Assembly (NCBI GenBank): GCA_025603075.1
Contig: MU626407.1
Span: 1 to 48,026 of the forward strand
DNA length: 48,026 nt
Origin: Neoconidiobolus thromboides FSU 785
Lineage: Eukaryota; Entomophthoromycota; Entomophthoromycetes; Entomophthorales; Neoconidiobolaceae
Direction: 5' to 3'
Shown piece after piece: positions 9,627 to 20,422 of the stretch. The notes under the pieces are model-generated. The model searched no databases, was not told the origin of the DNA, and saw nothing but the letters and a program-made list of their open reading frames with translations. The position numbers and the translations under genes were made by a program. How positions within the stretch are numbered: the first letter of the stretch is position 1; the number at the start of each line of letters is the position of its first letter.

Positions 9627-10264
9627 TTCATTATGTTTAAATTGTAATTAATATTATTTATTGTACTTTTATTACTAACTTTTAGTTTAAGTCTAATTAG
9701 CCTCTTGATTGGCAGACCAGTTTGTTTGGTGCTTTTTGACCTTTGCTTTTTATTTAAAATATCAATTGTTTTTCATCAATAAACATTTAGGAAAGATATT
9801 GCTTAATTAAGTGTAATGTAGTCAGATAAATAATCGACATAAAATCTATACTCATTTACTCTTTAATTTGAGTTTATTTTACCAATGATACTGATTTTTA
9901 GGATATTTTACAGCAGCAGTCCTGTTTTGCGACCTTTGCTATATTTAAGAAATGAGTTATGGTGAAATTCAGCTAAAATATAAGGACTGGCTATTAAAGA
10001 ATATCATGAGAATAATTTAACTATGAAAATCACTACTAAAAGAGCTACAAAAAAGTTGCAAAGTTATAAAACTCAAGTTTTTCATTTTATGTTTTAAACA
10101 AATTAAATAATGAATTAATCTTAAATTACAGTTGTTATTTATTCTAAACCATTAGAAAGAATTTGTAAATGTTTAATTTTTAGAACTTATAACTGGTCAT
10201 GATCTCAACTATTATTATAAACCGAGATAATTCCAAATATCTTTAGCTTTAAATTGATTTAGAA

Positions 10265-10482
10265 GCTATATAGCATTTTCGAAATAATTGAGTCAAAAAC
10301 CAAGCACGTTTTAAGTTCAAATTCGCACTTCTTAAATGGCTACTTGAAAATAAACCTTTGGATTTTAAGCCAAAATAATAGAGCAGAAAAAACTATTATT
10401 TTTAAATAAGCGTTTAAGAAATGTAAATTTGGGCTTAAAGCGCGCTTAGTTTTTGACTCAATTATTTCGAAAAATACTGTAG
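10265..10482. mobile_element. Foldback element C with ~70 bp terminal inverted repeats
   Basis: The left arm (10265-10338) and the reverse complement of the right arm (10411-10482) align over about 70 bases. They share the perfect 22-base core at 10278-10299 (TCGAAATAATTGAGTCAAAA plus AC) and a further similar block ending near CTTCTTAAA. The roughly 70 bp centre carries a smaller AATAATA/TATTATT inverted repeat. No coding potential. The structure is that of a long-arm MITE or foldback transposon. I see only one copy in the window and no clear target-site duplication. Confidence 0.75.
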
Positions 10483-11035
10483 TTAAGAATTATTTTGATG
10501 AGTCAATATTAAATAATAAAAATCGCTACTTAAGACTAGAATTAATGAATATACTTTTTCACTAGATCGCTACTATAATATAAAAGGATCTGTATGCTTG
10601 AAGAACACTTGATTAAAGATATGTTTTAGAAAAATAACTACATTTGAACAAATAAAATTATTAAAATGACTACAATAAGAATAAAAAGGGGCAGTTAAAA
10701 GTCAAAGAAATTAATCGGTATCACTCTATGCTTTTTCATTTAAATATTCATTTTAAAATAGTCTCATTTAATATTTTTAGCCGCTTATTAAAAAACAATT
10801 GATTGTTGCTTTTTAAAAAGCTTTACACTACTCCTAGCAGTTTTACTATAAATAACAAAAAACATATTTGCCTTTCAAGCCAAAAAGTAATTAAACAAAG
10901 ATGAAGGCTTGCTTTTCAAAGATCATGTAAGCCTTTTGGTAAAAGAAGATCTTTGAACAAGCTAAAAATAACTTTGATGCATCTAAGGTTGCATTTTAAA
11001 AATAGCAAAGGTAGGAAAATATCGATAAAAGAAGG

Positions 11036-11045
11036 TATAAAAAAG
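11036..11045 (+). promoter_or_regulatory. TATA box of the 11086 gene
   Basis: TATAAAAAAG lies 50 bases before the start codon. Confidence 0.5.
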
Positions 11046-11085
11046 CAAGATCGGAATTAAAAGCTAATACGTAAAAAATCGAACT

Positions 11086-11709
11086 ATGAAATTCACATCT
11101 GTTTTTCTTTTAACTTTAGTCGCCTTGGGTTATGCCGGTGCTGACACCCAAGCTACCAGTAGCATTCCCCCTGCTGGCGAAGAAGTAACTCCAACTTTGG
11201 ATACTAGTGCAAAAAATGGTGTTCAAGGAAGAACATTGGGTTTAGTTGTTCCTATCTTAAGTTCAGTATTTGGAGCTTTATTCGGTGGAGGCAGTGGAGG
11301 AAGTTATGGTGGAGGTAGTGGAGGAAGTTATGGTGGAGGTAGTGGAGGTTATTATGGTGGCTATCCCTATTATAGCGGAGGCTACTATGGTGGTAATGGA
11401 GGTTATTATGGTGGCAGTGGTGGCTATTATGGTGGCTATCCTTATTATAGTGGCATTATCGGATGGAATGGTCCTAATCAATATTACGGAACTGTCAATA
11501 ACTATTATACTATTTATTCTCCAAATATTAAATACATCAATAATGGAGATGGTACCTATACTCTTTACATTTTCAATATTAGCGGAGTTCAAGGCTCATC
11601 TACCATTCAGCTTACTTGTCCATCTAATACATTCAAAATTAGTAAATCTAATAGCGGTTATCTCTGCCAAGTTTCTCAAGGTGCCTCCTGCTATGTTAAA
11701 TACTCATAA
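11086..11709 (+). CDS. Secreted Gly/Tyr-rich protein with C-terminal cysteine domain
   Basis: 207-residue single-exon protein. The signal peptide is about MKFTSVFLLTLVALGYAGA. A short acidic/Thr spacer leads to the block VQGRTLGLVVPILSSVFGAL, which is hydrophobic and shared with the 12773 protein. Residues about 67-125 are Gly/Ser/Tyr-rich (GGGSGGSYGG and GGYYGG units). The last 80 residues form a non-repetitive region with Asn/Tyr-rich strands (TVNNYYTIYS) and three cysteines near the end. Gly/Tyr repeats of this type form adhesive or structural extracellular matrices in several lineages; here that is inference. Two 27-bp GGAAGTTATGGTGGAGGTAG repeats at 11300-11350 are nearly perfect. Confidence 0.8.
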   Translation: MKFTSVFLLTLVALGYAGADTQATSSIPPAGEEVTPTLDTSAKNGVQGRTLGLVVPILSSVFGALFGGGSGGSYGGGSGGSYGGGSGGYYGGYPYYSGGYYGGNGGYYGGSGGYYGGYPYYSGIIGWNGPNQYYGTVNNYYTIYSPNIKYINNGDGTYTLYIFNISGVQGSSTIQLTCPSNTFKISKSNSGYLCQVSQGASCYVKYS

Positions 11710-12020
11710 AAATAAATTATTGTTATATATCAATTTTATTTTAACTATAAGGCTAGGCTCGCTTTTTTTCGATTTAAGCTATTTAGTATAAATAGTATAA
11801 ATATTTCATTAACACATTAAGTCACTTAAGCATAATATAGAATACAATAAAAATAAGTAGTTATTTAATTTCTAACCTTCAAATTTAAATCAAATTTAAA
11901 TCAAATTAACTATAATAAAACACTTGGATGTTTATATTTCTTAAGGTTTTAAAATAAATAGAAAAAAGACATTATATATCTTCGTAGTTTTAGTACTTAA
12001 GATGTCTATAAATTTTCAAT

Positions 12021-12123
12021 ATAGGGATGTATTTTTTTGTTTAAGAACTTTACTACTAATCTTTCCGCTCGAATAGTACTTAAAAAATGGAAAAAGTGAT
12101 GAAACCAAAAAAACACCTTATAT
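12021..12123 (+). mobile_element. MITE-A copy 5
   Basis: Forward-orientation copy from ATAGGGATGTATTTTTTTGT to AAACACCTTATAT, with the GGAAAAAGTGATGAAACC block intact. Confidence 0.8.
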
Positions 12124-12718
12124 GTTGCAATGCTGTAAATACTTGTTATATAAAGATAATAGTTTATTTGTTTTGAGGCAGTTTTATATTATGAAGATAT
12201 TACCCAAAAATTCAAATGAAATAAAGGGCTGTTCTATGAAATGGGTACTATATTTAAAAACTATGAATTAATAATAGTATTAGCTACTATTATATCGGAC
12301 AAAACATAGTGAGGATTGTTATTAATATCTCTAATTCACTTCATTTAAATCACACTACTTTAGTGATATTACTTAAAACAGTTGGCCATAAGCCAAAAAA
12401 AGGAATATCAAATTCAAACTTGAAATTCGAACTTTATTTTTTAACTACAACTTACTACTAATGATACAAACTATTATGTAAGCTTAAAGGGATAAAGAAA
12501 TGTTTATTTTTGTAGCTTCAAATACTATGCCATTACACAACCTAAATTAAAAAACTAATACATCATTAATGATTAGCACATAGCATACCAAACCCGATCA
12601 TCAAAAGAGCCTTTTATTTTTGAAATTAAGAATCCTGAATAACCCGGCTGAAACTACAAAAAAGCATAGCAAGCCTAACTTTAAAGAAAAGGCTTTACTT
12701 TAATAAAAAAGAGATAGC

Positions 12719-12726
12719 TATATAAA
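12719..12726 (+). promoter_or_regulatory. TATA box of the 12773 gene
   Basis: TATATAAA lies 54 bases before the start codon, about the same spacing as in its paralogue at 11086. Confidence 0.5.
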
Positions 12727-12772
12727 CCACTCAAGTTAATGGGATTTTCATATTATTTAAAATACACTAACA

Positions 12773-13285
12773 ATGAAATTTACGCCAATTTTTTTACTTT
12801 TAACTGCTTTGGTTTACTGTGAAGACCAACAAGCACCTAGCTTATCTTCAGAAAATCAAGCTTCTAATTTATCTTCTGAGAATCAAGTTCCTAGTTCTGA
12901 AGCTACTCCAATAGCAGAGCCTGTACAGGGTAAGACTTTAGGTTTGATTTACCCACTTTTACATGGTATACTTGGTGGTGGTTTTGGTGGCAGCGATGGA
13001 GGCAGTAGCAGCAGTAGCTCTGGCTCATCAGCTAGTTCCACAGTAAACAATTATATCAGTTATGGTGGAGCAAATGGAGGTAGCGGCGGTTATCCTTACT
13101 ATGGTGGAGGATATTACGGAAATGGTGGAAGCTATTATGGAAGCGGGTATGGAGGTAGTGGTTATTATGGTGGAGGTTACTATGGCGGCAGTGGTGGTTA
13201 TTATGGAAGCGGTGGTAGCGGCTATTATGGATCTGGCAGTGGATATACTGGAATTGGAAGTGGTAGTGGTGGATATTACCTTTAA
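12773..13285 (+). CDS. Secreted Gly/Ser/Tyr-rich protein (paralogue of 11086)
   Basis: 170-residue single-exon protein. The signal peptide is about MKFTPIFLLLTALVYC. It has a Ser/Glu/Gln spacer with a repeated LSSENQ motif, then VQGKTLGLIYPLLHGILGG, homologous to the block in the 11086 protein. A Ser run, a TVNNY motif (also present in the relative) and a Gly/Tyr/Ser repeat region running to the C terminus (GGSGGYYGSG units) follow. It lacks the cysteine-containing C-terminal domain of its paralogue, and the order of the TVNNY motif and the Gly/Tyr region is swapped. It is therefore a rearranged or shortened family member rather than a simple duplicate. A structural extracellular role is inferred. 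Confidence 0.78.
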   Translation: MKFTPIFLLLTALVYCEDQQAPSLSSENQASNLSSENQVPSSEATPIAEPVQGKTLGLIYPLLHGILGGGFGGSDGGSSSSSSGSSASSTVNNYISYGGANGGSGGYPYYGGGYYGNGGSYYGSGYGGSGYYGGGYYGGSGGYYGSGGSGYYGSGSGYTGIGSGSGGYYL

Positions 13286-13487
13286 ACTAGATATCTCATA
13301 ATCTAGCCTGTGATTGCCAAATAAACTATTTATGTAAATGCTATTATGAGTTTAAAATTTTGGATCACCAAGTTGTTTTTAATTGACTTTGAAGTTTGTT
13401 GTAAAAAAAGTATCTTAGAAATCAACCAACTTCATTTTATATATTATCGTTTAAAAGTTTTGTGAATAAAGTAGATCAAAAAATAAA

Positions 13488-13569
13488 CGACACCTGCAGG
13501 ATTTGAACCTGCGCGGGGAAACCCCATGAGCTTTCTAGGCTCACGCCTTAACCGCTCGGCCAAAGTGTC
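13488..13569 (-). tRNA. tRNA-Ser(AGA), third copy
   Basis: 82 nt identical to the copies at 4775 and 6420, with a T6 terminator just past the 3' end. A degenerate MITE-A copy begins about 40 bp upstream of its 5' end. Confidence 0.97.
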
Positions 13570-13607
13570 TTCTTATAATCAAGTTTTATAAATAATTTAT
13601 ATTTGAC

Positions 13608-13700
13608 TATTTTTTCGACTTTATTACTTTTTTATCTCAAAGACTATTTAACCAGGAAATTGCTATTAAAATTCTTAAACGCAAAAATGCATCCCTATAT
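13608..13700 (-). mobile_element. MITE-A copy 6 (degenerate)
   Basis: Reverse-orientation copy: TTTTTTCGACTTTATTACTT at the left, then the well-kept TGCTATTAAAATTCTTAAAC and ATGCATCCCTATAT at the right. The central part is diverged. Confidence 0.7.
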
Positions 13701-14402
13701 ACTGCTATAAACCAGACTAAATTGATTATTTTTTTATTTTTTCTTTATTTTTTCTTTCCCGCTTTACAGCCTAAACTCATCTTTATTTTAATATCAAGAT
13801 AAAGCCAATATATGATTAATTGTATATATTGCTATTGAAATATGCATGAGCTACTTTAATTATAAATATTAGTATTCAAACTAATTATCATAATAAAAAT
13901 ATAAGTTGTTTTAAATGTAAATTAGTTTGAAATTTATTTAAAATTTCTACTCATCATCATTTTAATGTTGTCTCAAATAGTTGAACTAAACTTATAGGAT
14001 GGTTATAAATTGCTTCAGTCTATTGAGAAATGTTTTCGCACCTTGTAGCCTAGCTTTTCATGCTTCAACAACACCTTATAGAGGTGGGGCACTTTTTATA
14101 AAAATCTGTTCAATAACTAAATATAGCGAAAACAAATAGCAAAGTATGAAAACCTATATGCAAACTCCAACTTATCTGAATAATATTTTACATTTTATTT
14201 TTGTTTAAAATACCATACTAATATTTAAGATATTAAATATGATATGATCAATAATACAACTAAAATCATTCTTTATATGGTGATAATTTTTAATTTATAG
14301 TCACCAAACATTTTATATCAAATTGATCTTAGTTATAGAAACTACTTTTATAAATAAATTGTTGTTCAACAAAATTTTTACAAATTCAAAGTTAAATTTT
14401 GA

Positions 14403-14518
14403 ATATGGGAGTGTTTTTTTTGGCTTCATCACTTTTTCCATCTTTTAAGCGCTATTTGAGTGGAAAAATTATTAGTAAAATTCTTAAATACAAAAATACA
14501 TCCATACATCCCCATATA
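14403..14518 (-). mobile_element. MITE-A copy 7 (well preserved)
   Basis: Reverse-orientation copy from AATATGGGAGTGTTTTTTTT to CATCCCCATATA, with TA at both outer borders. It carries a small internal duplication (ACATCCATACATCC) near the right end that makes it about 10 bp longer than the others. Confidence 0.85.
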
Positions 14519-14550
14519 AATTAATCAAATCTTAAAATATAGTTTGAGTA

Positions 14551-14653
14551 TATAAGAATGTATTTATGTTTAAGAATTTTACTAACAATTTTTCCACTCA
14601 AATAGCGCTTAAAAGATAGAAAAAGTGATGAAGCCAAAAAAAATACCCCATAT
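14551..14653 (+). mobile_element. MITE-A copy 8 (well preserved)
   Basis: Forward-orientation copy from TATAAGAATGTATTTATG to AATACCCCATAT. It lies 32 bp from copy 7 in opposite orientation, so the pair forms a long inverted repeat. Confidence 0.85.
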
Positions 14654-16210
14654 GTTTTAGTATAAATGCCAATTATTTTTAATTAATAAATACATAGGAA
14701 AGTAATATAGCCTGGATTAAAACTTTTAATTTATTTTTACATTTATTATATTTATAGTATTTAGAAAGTTATCGAAAAGAGCACTTGTTTTATAATTATT
14801 ATTACCTTTGATAGTTAATTTTAGTCATTGAATATATAATTACACAGTGATTAGATCAAGCGCTATATACATCAAATACCTATAGTTAGATAATAAGCTT
14901 CATGACTCTATTAAGATTTGAAAATAATGTAGATATAAGATTTGACAGTTTCTTATAATAAATATTAAAATATGCCTTGAGAACGCTTTATCATAGGTGG
15001 CCAAAATAATTGGTATAATAAATAACAATCAATTATCTATAAATGAAATTTGTTGAAATATAATTTAATAATATTTTTATTTAAAAAATAAGTTTTAATA
15101 CAAAAATGGATATTTAAAGTCGTTACCAAGGTAAGATAATAAGAGTATAAAATGCATGATGCGAATAAAGATTATTTTTAGTTTAAACTTTTTTATATAA
15201 ATGTAATGATTTTAGTTATTACATGCCTCAGTCAACTCTTTAATTTGACATTCATTTAGCTGAATTTAAAAAACATCCACTTATTAAATTGGAACAATCT
15301 GTTATACTTACTCATGTAAAAAGAGCTGAATATCTAAAAATAAATTTATTATTAATAATATACAGGGCATTCTTATTCTTTCCATACATCCTAATAGCTT
15401 ATAGTTGTACCCAGTCTATTATTGATTGTTAAGGTAATTGTTTTATTATGTATAATAAAAATAACCGCAATATGTAATCCTGATAATATCTTATGGAAAA
15501 CTACTGGGTCTTTTATTAATATCATTCTTGCTTATATTATTAGAGTAGTTTAAAAGCTTATGTGTAGCTTAATAATATGTAGGATCCAGTACTTTATTAC
15601 AAAGATAGAGCTGCCCATAGTACTCAATCCAGGTATTATATCATCATACTGATAAAATAAGACCAATTCTTAATTTAAGCAATAAAGCAATCATCCTAAA
15701 ATTTATTAAAGTAATAAAAATTTGGAATCTACACTAAGCACTGAGTGATTTTATAGTTCTCTTATAGTTTAAGAACGCTAAAACTCAAATAAATTAATAT
15801 TATTTGTATAATGTCTATTTAGGCATAAAAATTCAAGTAAAAATTATAAACGTATAGGTAAAAACTCAAAAAGTAAACAAGGTTGTTAAATTGTATAGTG
15901 TTAAATATTTTTTATAAGTAGCTTTAAACTTTTATACAAAAAATAAACTGGATTTAACTTTTTAAAAACAAAATAACCCAATGATTTGATTTAACTTATT
16001 ACTTTATTACACTTATTAAACCTGTATTTACGTAAAAGTTTAATATTAAAATACATCGTGAAAACGAACATAAATATGATATATTAAAAGCTTAATTAGC
16101 AAAGACAGTTCACTGTACAGGTAGCAACTTGATGCCTAGAATGAACTGCAGTTAAAGCTATAAATAACCAAAAGTTATAGAATAAATAAAAAGTCCGTCA
16201 TGAAATCAGA

Positions 16211-16575
16211 ATGACTTCAATTAATAAAACTGGGCTTAAAAAATCACTAGCTAAAGCCAAAGCTCCGATTCAAAATAACCTTTTGAAAAAAATTTCGGTT
16301 TTATTTTAGCCAATTACAGGAGAGAAAATTGGGATTAATTTTTCAAAAGTTGATGAGGTGGATCATGATGAGATTATGGCACTTAAGCTATTGCTGTGCG
16401 GACTTGAAAATTAGATTCCGAGAGGAACTTATCCTCATTGAAATCTACTGAAGATTACTAGTTCATTATGAGCTTACAGTTTGTTTACAAAATACGCTTT
16501 CATTTTGATATTAAAATTGGTAAGGTTACACATGTGAGACTAGATGACATTAAGTTACCTTTACACTACATATAA
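16211..16575 (+). pseudogene. Possible degenerate coding relic
   Basis: An open frame starts at ATG 16211 and runs 32 codons to TAG 16307. It stays open for another 34 codons in the same frame to TAG 16412. After a frame change, a 35-codon ORF (16468-16575) follows. A TATAAATA motif lies about 50 bases before the first ATG. The stretch is less AT-biased than its surroundings and reads like protein (for example TGEKIGINFSKVDEVDHDE), but I do not recognise a family. It could be a decayed gene or transposon fragment, or chance. Confidence 0.25.
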
Positions 16576-16873
16576 ATTAAAAAACATTAAAAAAGGTGTA
16601 TTATTTTATTTTAAAAATAGTAGGGTTATAAAGTGAAAAAATAGTCTAAGAAAATTTAAAATCTTAAGTTTTGAAGGGAGAATAATAAAGAGTAGAGTGA
16701 AAATATCAACAAGAAAAAATAAGCTACCATTACCAGTAATGTGAACATGGACTTAGTGATCGTATATATATAAAGGTCAGATATAGGATAGAGAACGTTT
16801 TTACAACCCACCGTTTGTCATTTTTAAAATTTGATTTACACATATTCCATTTTTAGCTTAATACATACATAAC

Positions 16874-17689
16874 TTAAAGCGGACTGCAAAATCTACGTTT
16901 TAATTTGCCTAGGGGGTTCTGTATAATTGCTCTACAAGCCGATTGGAACACTTGGTCTACCCCCTCGCGTGTGCGTGCAGAACATTCTAAATATTTTACT
17001 GCTCCTATTTGTCTAGCTGTGGATATACCCTAATCAATAAGTTAATAACTGATTATTACGTTATCTTAATCTATTACCTGTTGCTCAGATACTGGTGCCT
17101 GTCCTAAGCGATCTAACTCGGTTAAAGTAGGAAGATCTTTACGTAGATCCGATTTTAGACCAACTAATAAAAAGGGCACTCCTAAAGCAAAGTGAGATAT
17201 CTCTGGATGCCACTAAGAAAAAGTTAATAAAGTTAAAGACAAACTAAAAATATAAGGCTTACTCTTTCTATTACATTTTTAAGTGAAAGTTGAGAAGCAA
17301 TTGAGAAGGCAATGATCAGTACATTTGTATCTGGATAAGATAATGGCCTTAGCCTATCATAATCTTCTTGGCCAGCGGTATCCCATAAGGCTAACTCAAT
17401 CTTTTTACCATCTACTTTGACTTGAGCCATATAATTTTCAAATACTGTAGGTACGTAGGTCTAGGTTAAGTTGTAAGTAAATGATATATAGATAAACTTG
17501 ATGAAAAGTTACTTTTGGGAACTCATTGGTTGCGAACACAACCAATAAACATGTCTTTCCACAACCTCCATCGCCAACAATAACAAGTTTTTTACGTAAG
17601 TCTGGCATGGGGGCACGTCTTATCTTTGTTTAAAATATTAAATAATGAAATGAAAAAAGAAGAGAAAGAGTTACCTTTCTAGTACTCAT
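16874..17689 (-). CDS. Rho-family small GTPase, Rho4-like (5 exons)
   Basis: Exons 17675-17689, 17513-17623, 17263-17460, 17078-17212 and 16874-17029 (minus strand) join in frame to 204 residues; introns are 48-52 nt. The P-loop is [11 protein letters not shown], the effector region YVPTVFENY and switch [23 protein letters not shown] stands in the NKxD position, CSAR is the base-contact motif, and the C terminus is the CaaX box CSPL (Leu last, so geranylgeranylation is expected). GGCGKT, SLKNV, GLKSDL and CSAR fit Rho4 better than Rho1 or Cdc42. Fungal Rho4 acts at septa and in wall integrity at the plasma membrane. The first exon is only 15 nt and its acceptor is a less usual AAAG. A RhoGEF gene lies about 3 kb away. 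Confidence 0.88.
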
Positions 17690-19421
17690 GTATTTATATA
17701 AAATAGAATTGAGGTTATATTATAAGATCAAGAACAATAGTTGTAATCTTATAATGTAAAAGGAAGTTGAAAGTAAAAGATAACTTTTGAATGAGAGTTA
17801 TCGAAAAGTTAAAGAAACAAATTTAATAAATGAATTCAAATCTCACTTAGTTCTACTATTTAATAATGATCATTATTTGGCCTTAAGCCATATATTTCTA
17901 TTTTAAGATAGGGGATGTAGATGTTAGATCAATGTCATAATCACCTAAGGTGGCCATTTGATTGGAGAGTTTAGTATCGAAACATTCCCTTGATTGGCTT
18001 TAATTTGAATTTCGACTCTTATTGACTTCCCCTTTTTTTATCCTAAAGATTTGATAAAGTATGATTCTAGATTATAGCCAATAATAGCTAGCAATTTATT
18101 CTATATTTTATGGATAAACTATTATTGAAGCAACAAATTGCGACTAGATCACTCACAAACTTGATTACATTACTAAATAAAGTATAACAAGAAGCCTGTT
18201 TTCAAAATTAACCTTGGTGTTATTTATTATTTATTATCAATTTTTTTAATTTGAGCTTTATTTGCTTGCTCCCACACATCCTCTTCAAATACTGAAATGA
18301 TAACGTTTATTTTGTTCGAGTTATGTCGCCACTTTATGACACCCATTCTTATTAATTTTAAACTACCGTTGAAATGCAACTTAGTATTTTTTAAAGCTAT
18401 AGATCAAATTATAATTCAATTAAAACCATCGGTTCTATTGTTACTCCTTTCTTATTGGCTCAAACTCAACCCCAACAAACAGAGTTTATTTGCTCTGATT
18501 CTTTAATTTGGTAATTTATTTTCGCAATTTAAAAATGTGGTTATAAAGGAATTGAATTTATATTAAAAGTTTTGTAGTAGAACTATTGGAATCATTAGAA
18601 TTGTTTATTGTTGTTGCGTTTATTGCTTTTATTGCTTTTATTATGAAGTTTTAGTTATTCTTTTATGACATATACAAGTGGTTTGTTCCTACTTCTTACC
18701 TTTATCTATTCTTTTACTGTGAAGGCATTAAAATTTAATTTTATCAAGTTAAAAAATTCATTTCAAATATTTATTTTACATTTTCCTTTTTATCTATGAT
18801 AATTAATGTGATAATTAAATAACTTTTATGAGTAATTAGAATGTAAATTTAATTAAAGTTTGATCTTAATATGGTGCATTTTGTAAAAGATTTTACGCCG
18901 TATTTACTAGCTATATTATTTTTGTCCAATCTTGGTCATTATAAAGTTTTTATCATATGAATTTATTTAATTTAATAAATTAAAGTGTATAGTTATTTAA
19001 TATTATCAATGTTGATAAAAAAAGAGATATGATTGTTTAGCATCATGGTATTCAGTTATAGTATTTCAAGCTTCGACAATATTTATTTATAAAATAGATA
19101 TTCATTTAAAATGTCCAAACCTTAGAGTTAATAAAATATTGACATAATTATTACTACATATAACATAAAAGCTAAAGATAATAATTTTGTTGAAGCTTTT
19201 GATATTCTTTTATTATTTATTATTTATTAATAATCTTTATTTAAATTTACACTAAGAATAGAATAGTTTAATCTAAGAGTTTGTCATTGTTAATAATAGT
19301 AAAAGACTAACTACAATTTCAACCACTATATTTAAAATTATACTATTAAAGTTTATTAAAATTAACTGAATAAATCAATAAAAGGCAGTATAGCATAATA
19401 CACTTTAATAAATAATAAAAT
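17690..19421. other. Spacer between Rho4-like and Pop3-like genes
   Basis: 1.7 kb of AT-rich sequence. A 69-codon frame at 18297-18506 has random-looking composition and no family match, so I do not call it. A short GTTTATTGCTTTTATTGC-type repeat occurs near 18615-18645. Confidence 0.55.
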
Positions 19422-20422
19422 CTATTTATTTCTAACCCCGCTAAATTTGTCTTTCCTAATTTGTTTTATCTTTAAATTTTTCACATTAAGAGGTAAATAA
19501 ACAGGGTTTCCTGAATTCAGCCCAGTCTGATTAAACCAAGAGTTCTCAAAAAACTGTGTTTCAATCAAAGGTAAAACATCTGTAGTATAATATTCAATCA
19601 AAGGCTTAAACACTGCTGAGTCCTTCTAGATTAATTGAATAAGAAAACATTTAAAAATAAAATAAACGTTACTTTAATACCAAAAATACAGCATCTCGAA
19701 ATGTTGAGTTTACTTTGGAGTTGAAGCTGGCTCCCTTTAGGTACTAACACTGGATAAATTTTCCCAGAGTACATTGATATTAATTGTAATATTGGATTCA
19801 ATATTGATATACTCGAAAGATCTTCTTTGCATAAGATTATTGCATGATAGGGAGCTTCTTCATTTAAAACTTCTTTCTGCAATTTACTTAATACTTCATT
19901 TAAACCTATTGTTATCTCTTGTTTATAATTATCATGATCGGTTATTGATCTAAATAAATCAATATTGGATTACTAACTTTTAAATTTAATTTACTTCAAT
20001 ATTAATTCCAAGCACTGGTTTTGAATTTCATTTGGTATCTCAGGCCTAAACCAATATTAAATCAAGTCAATTGTTAGCTTTTATTATAGTTACCAAACTA
20101 ATTTATATGGCGTGTCCATAATTTGTTTTAACCCAAAATTCCTTTGCATACTATTTTTATTTTTTGCTTCTTTTATATATAGTTTATTGTCTTTTTCCTC
20201 TTCTTTATTATCTTCATTTATCGCCTCATTTACTTCCTTCTTTTTTAAATCTATTACTTTATTTTCATCCCCCTCATGTTTAGTCTTTTTGGCTTTCTCT
20301 TGCTTACTCTTTTTTCTTAAATTTCCTTCGGATGGTGGTAGTAAAAAGCTGGCAATCTCATTTATCTTGTTTTTTATTTTGTAGTTTGCTTCTAGTTTTG
20401 TTTTGTTTTTTTGTTTATACAT
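19422..20422 (-). CDS. RNase P/MRP subunit, Pop3/Rpp38-like (4 exons)
   Basis: Exons 20094-20422, 19995-20045, 19673-19949 and 19422-19625 join in frame to 286 residues; introns are 48, 45 and 47 nt. The N-terminal 100 residues are a Lys/Glu-rich low-complexity region. From KLVWPEIPN onward the protein reads like the Pop3/Rpp38 L7Ae-type fold. AIILCKEDLSSISILNPIL corresponds to the second strand and helix; PVLVPKGSQLQLQSKL and CCIFGIK correspond to the 'LPKG...LG...vlGik' signature of that family. The predicted role is an RNA-binding protein subunit of nuclear RNase P and RNase MRP (tRNA 5' maturation, rRNA processing). These subunits diverge fast, so the call rests on the central 100 residues. 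The basic tail NLKIKQIRKDK may bind RNA. Confidence 0.7.

Larger units (their letters stand above)
8539..11085. other. Long AT-rich spacer with tRNA-Glu and a foldback element
   Basis: 2.5 kb without a protein gene I can support. It holds tRNA-Glu at 9555-9626, element C at 10265-10482, and the promoter of the 11086 gene at its right edge. Confidence 0.6.
11710..12772. other. Spacer with one MITE-A copy
   Basis: No gene seen. MITE-A copy 5 lies at 12021-12123, and the promoter of the 12773 gene occupies the right end. Confidence 0.6.
13286..16873. other. 3.6 kb spacer with tRNA-Ser, three MITE-A copies and a possible gene relic
   Basis: Contains the tRNA at 13488, MITE-A copies at 13608, 14403 and 14551, and a degenerate open stretch at 16211-16575. 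Between 14660 and 16200 I see only AT-rich sequence without recognisable genes. Confidence 0.6.

Noticed and set aside
9700..9960. Two similar GACCTTTGCT segments near 9740 and 9931 considered as a dispersed repeat
   Set aside because: The shared stretch is only about ten bases with no extended similarity, so chance is likely.
11270..11791. 173-codon open frame overlapping the Gly/Tyr-rich gene
   Set aside because: It is a shifted-frame reading of GGT/TAT repeats (Val/Met/Ile-rich) with no start context, and the correct frame has a signal peptide.
17150..17280. Apparent one-base frameshift in the Rho4-like gene at the VGLKSDL motif
   Set aside because: It came from a misread line. Exon lengths checked against the known frame positions are exact multiples (66 and 45 codons), so the gene is intact.
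18297..18506. 69-codon open frame, plus strand
   Set aside because: No signal, family motif, intron-supported extension or promoter; composition is AT-driven.
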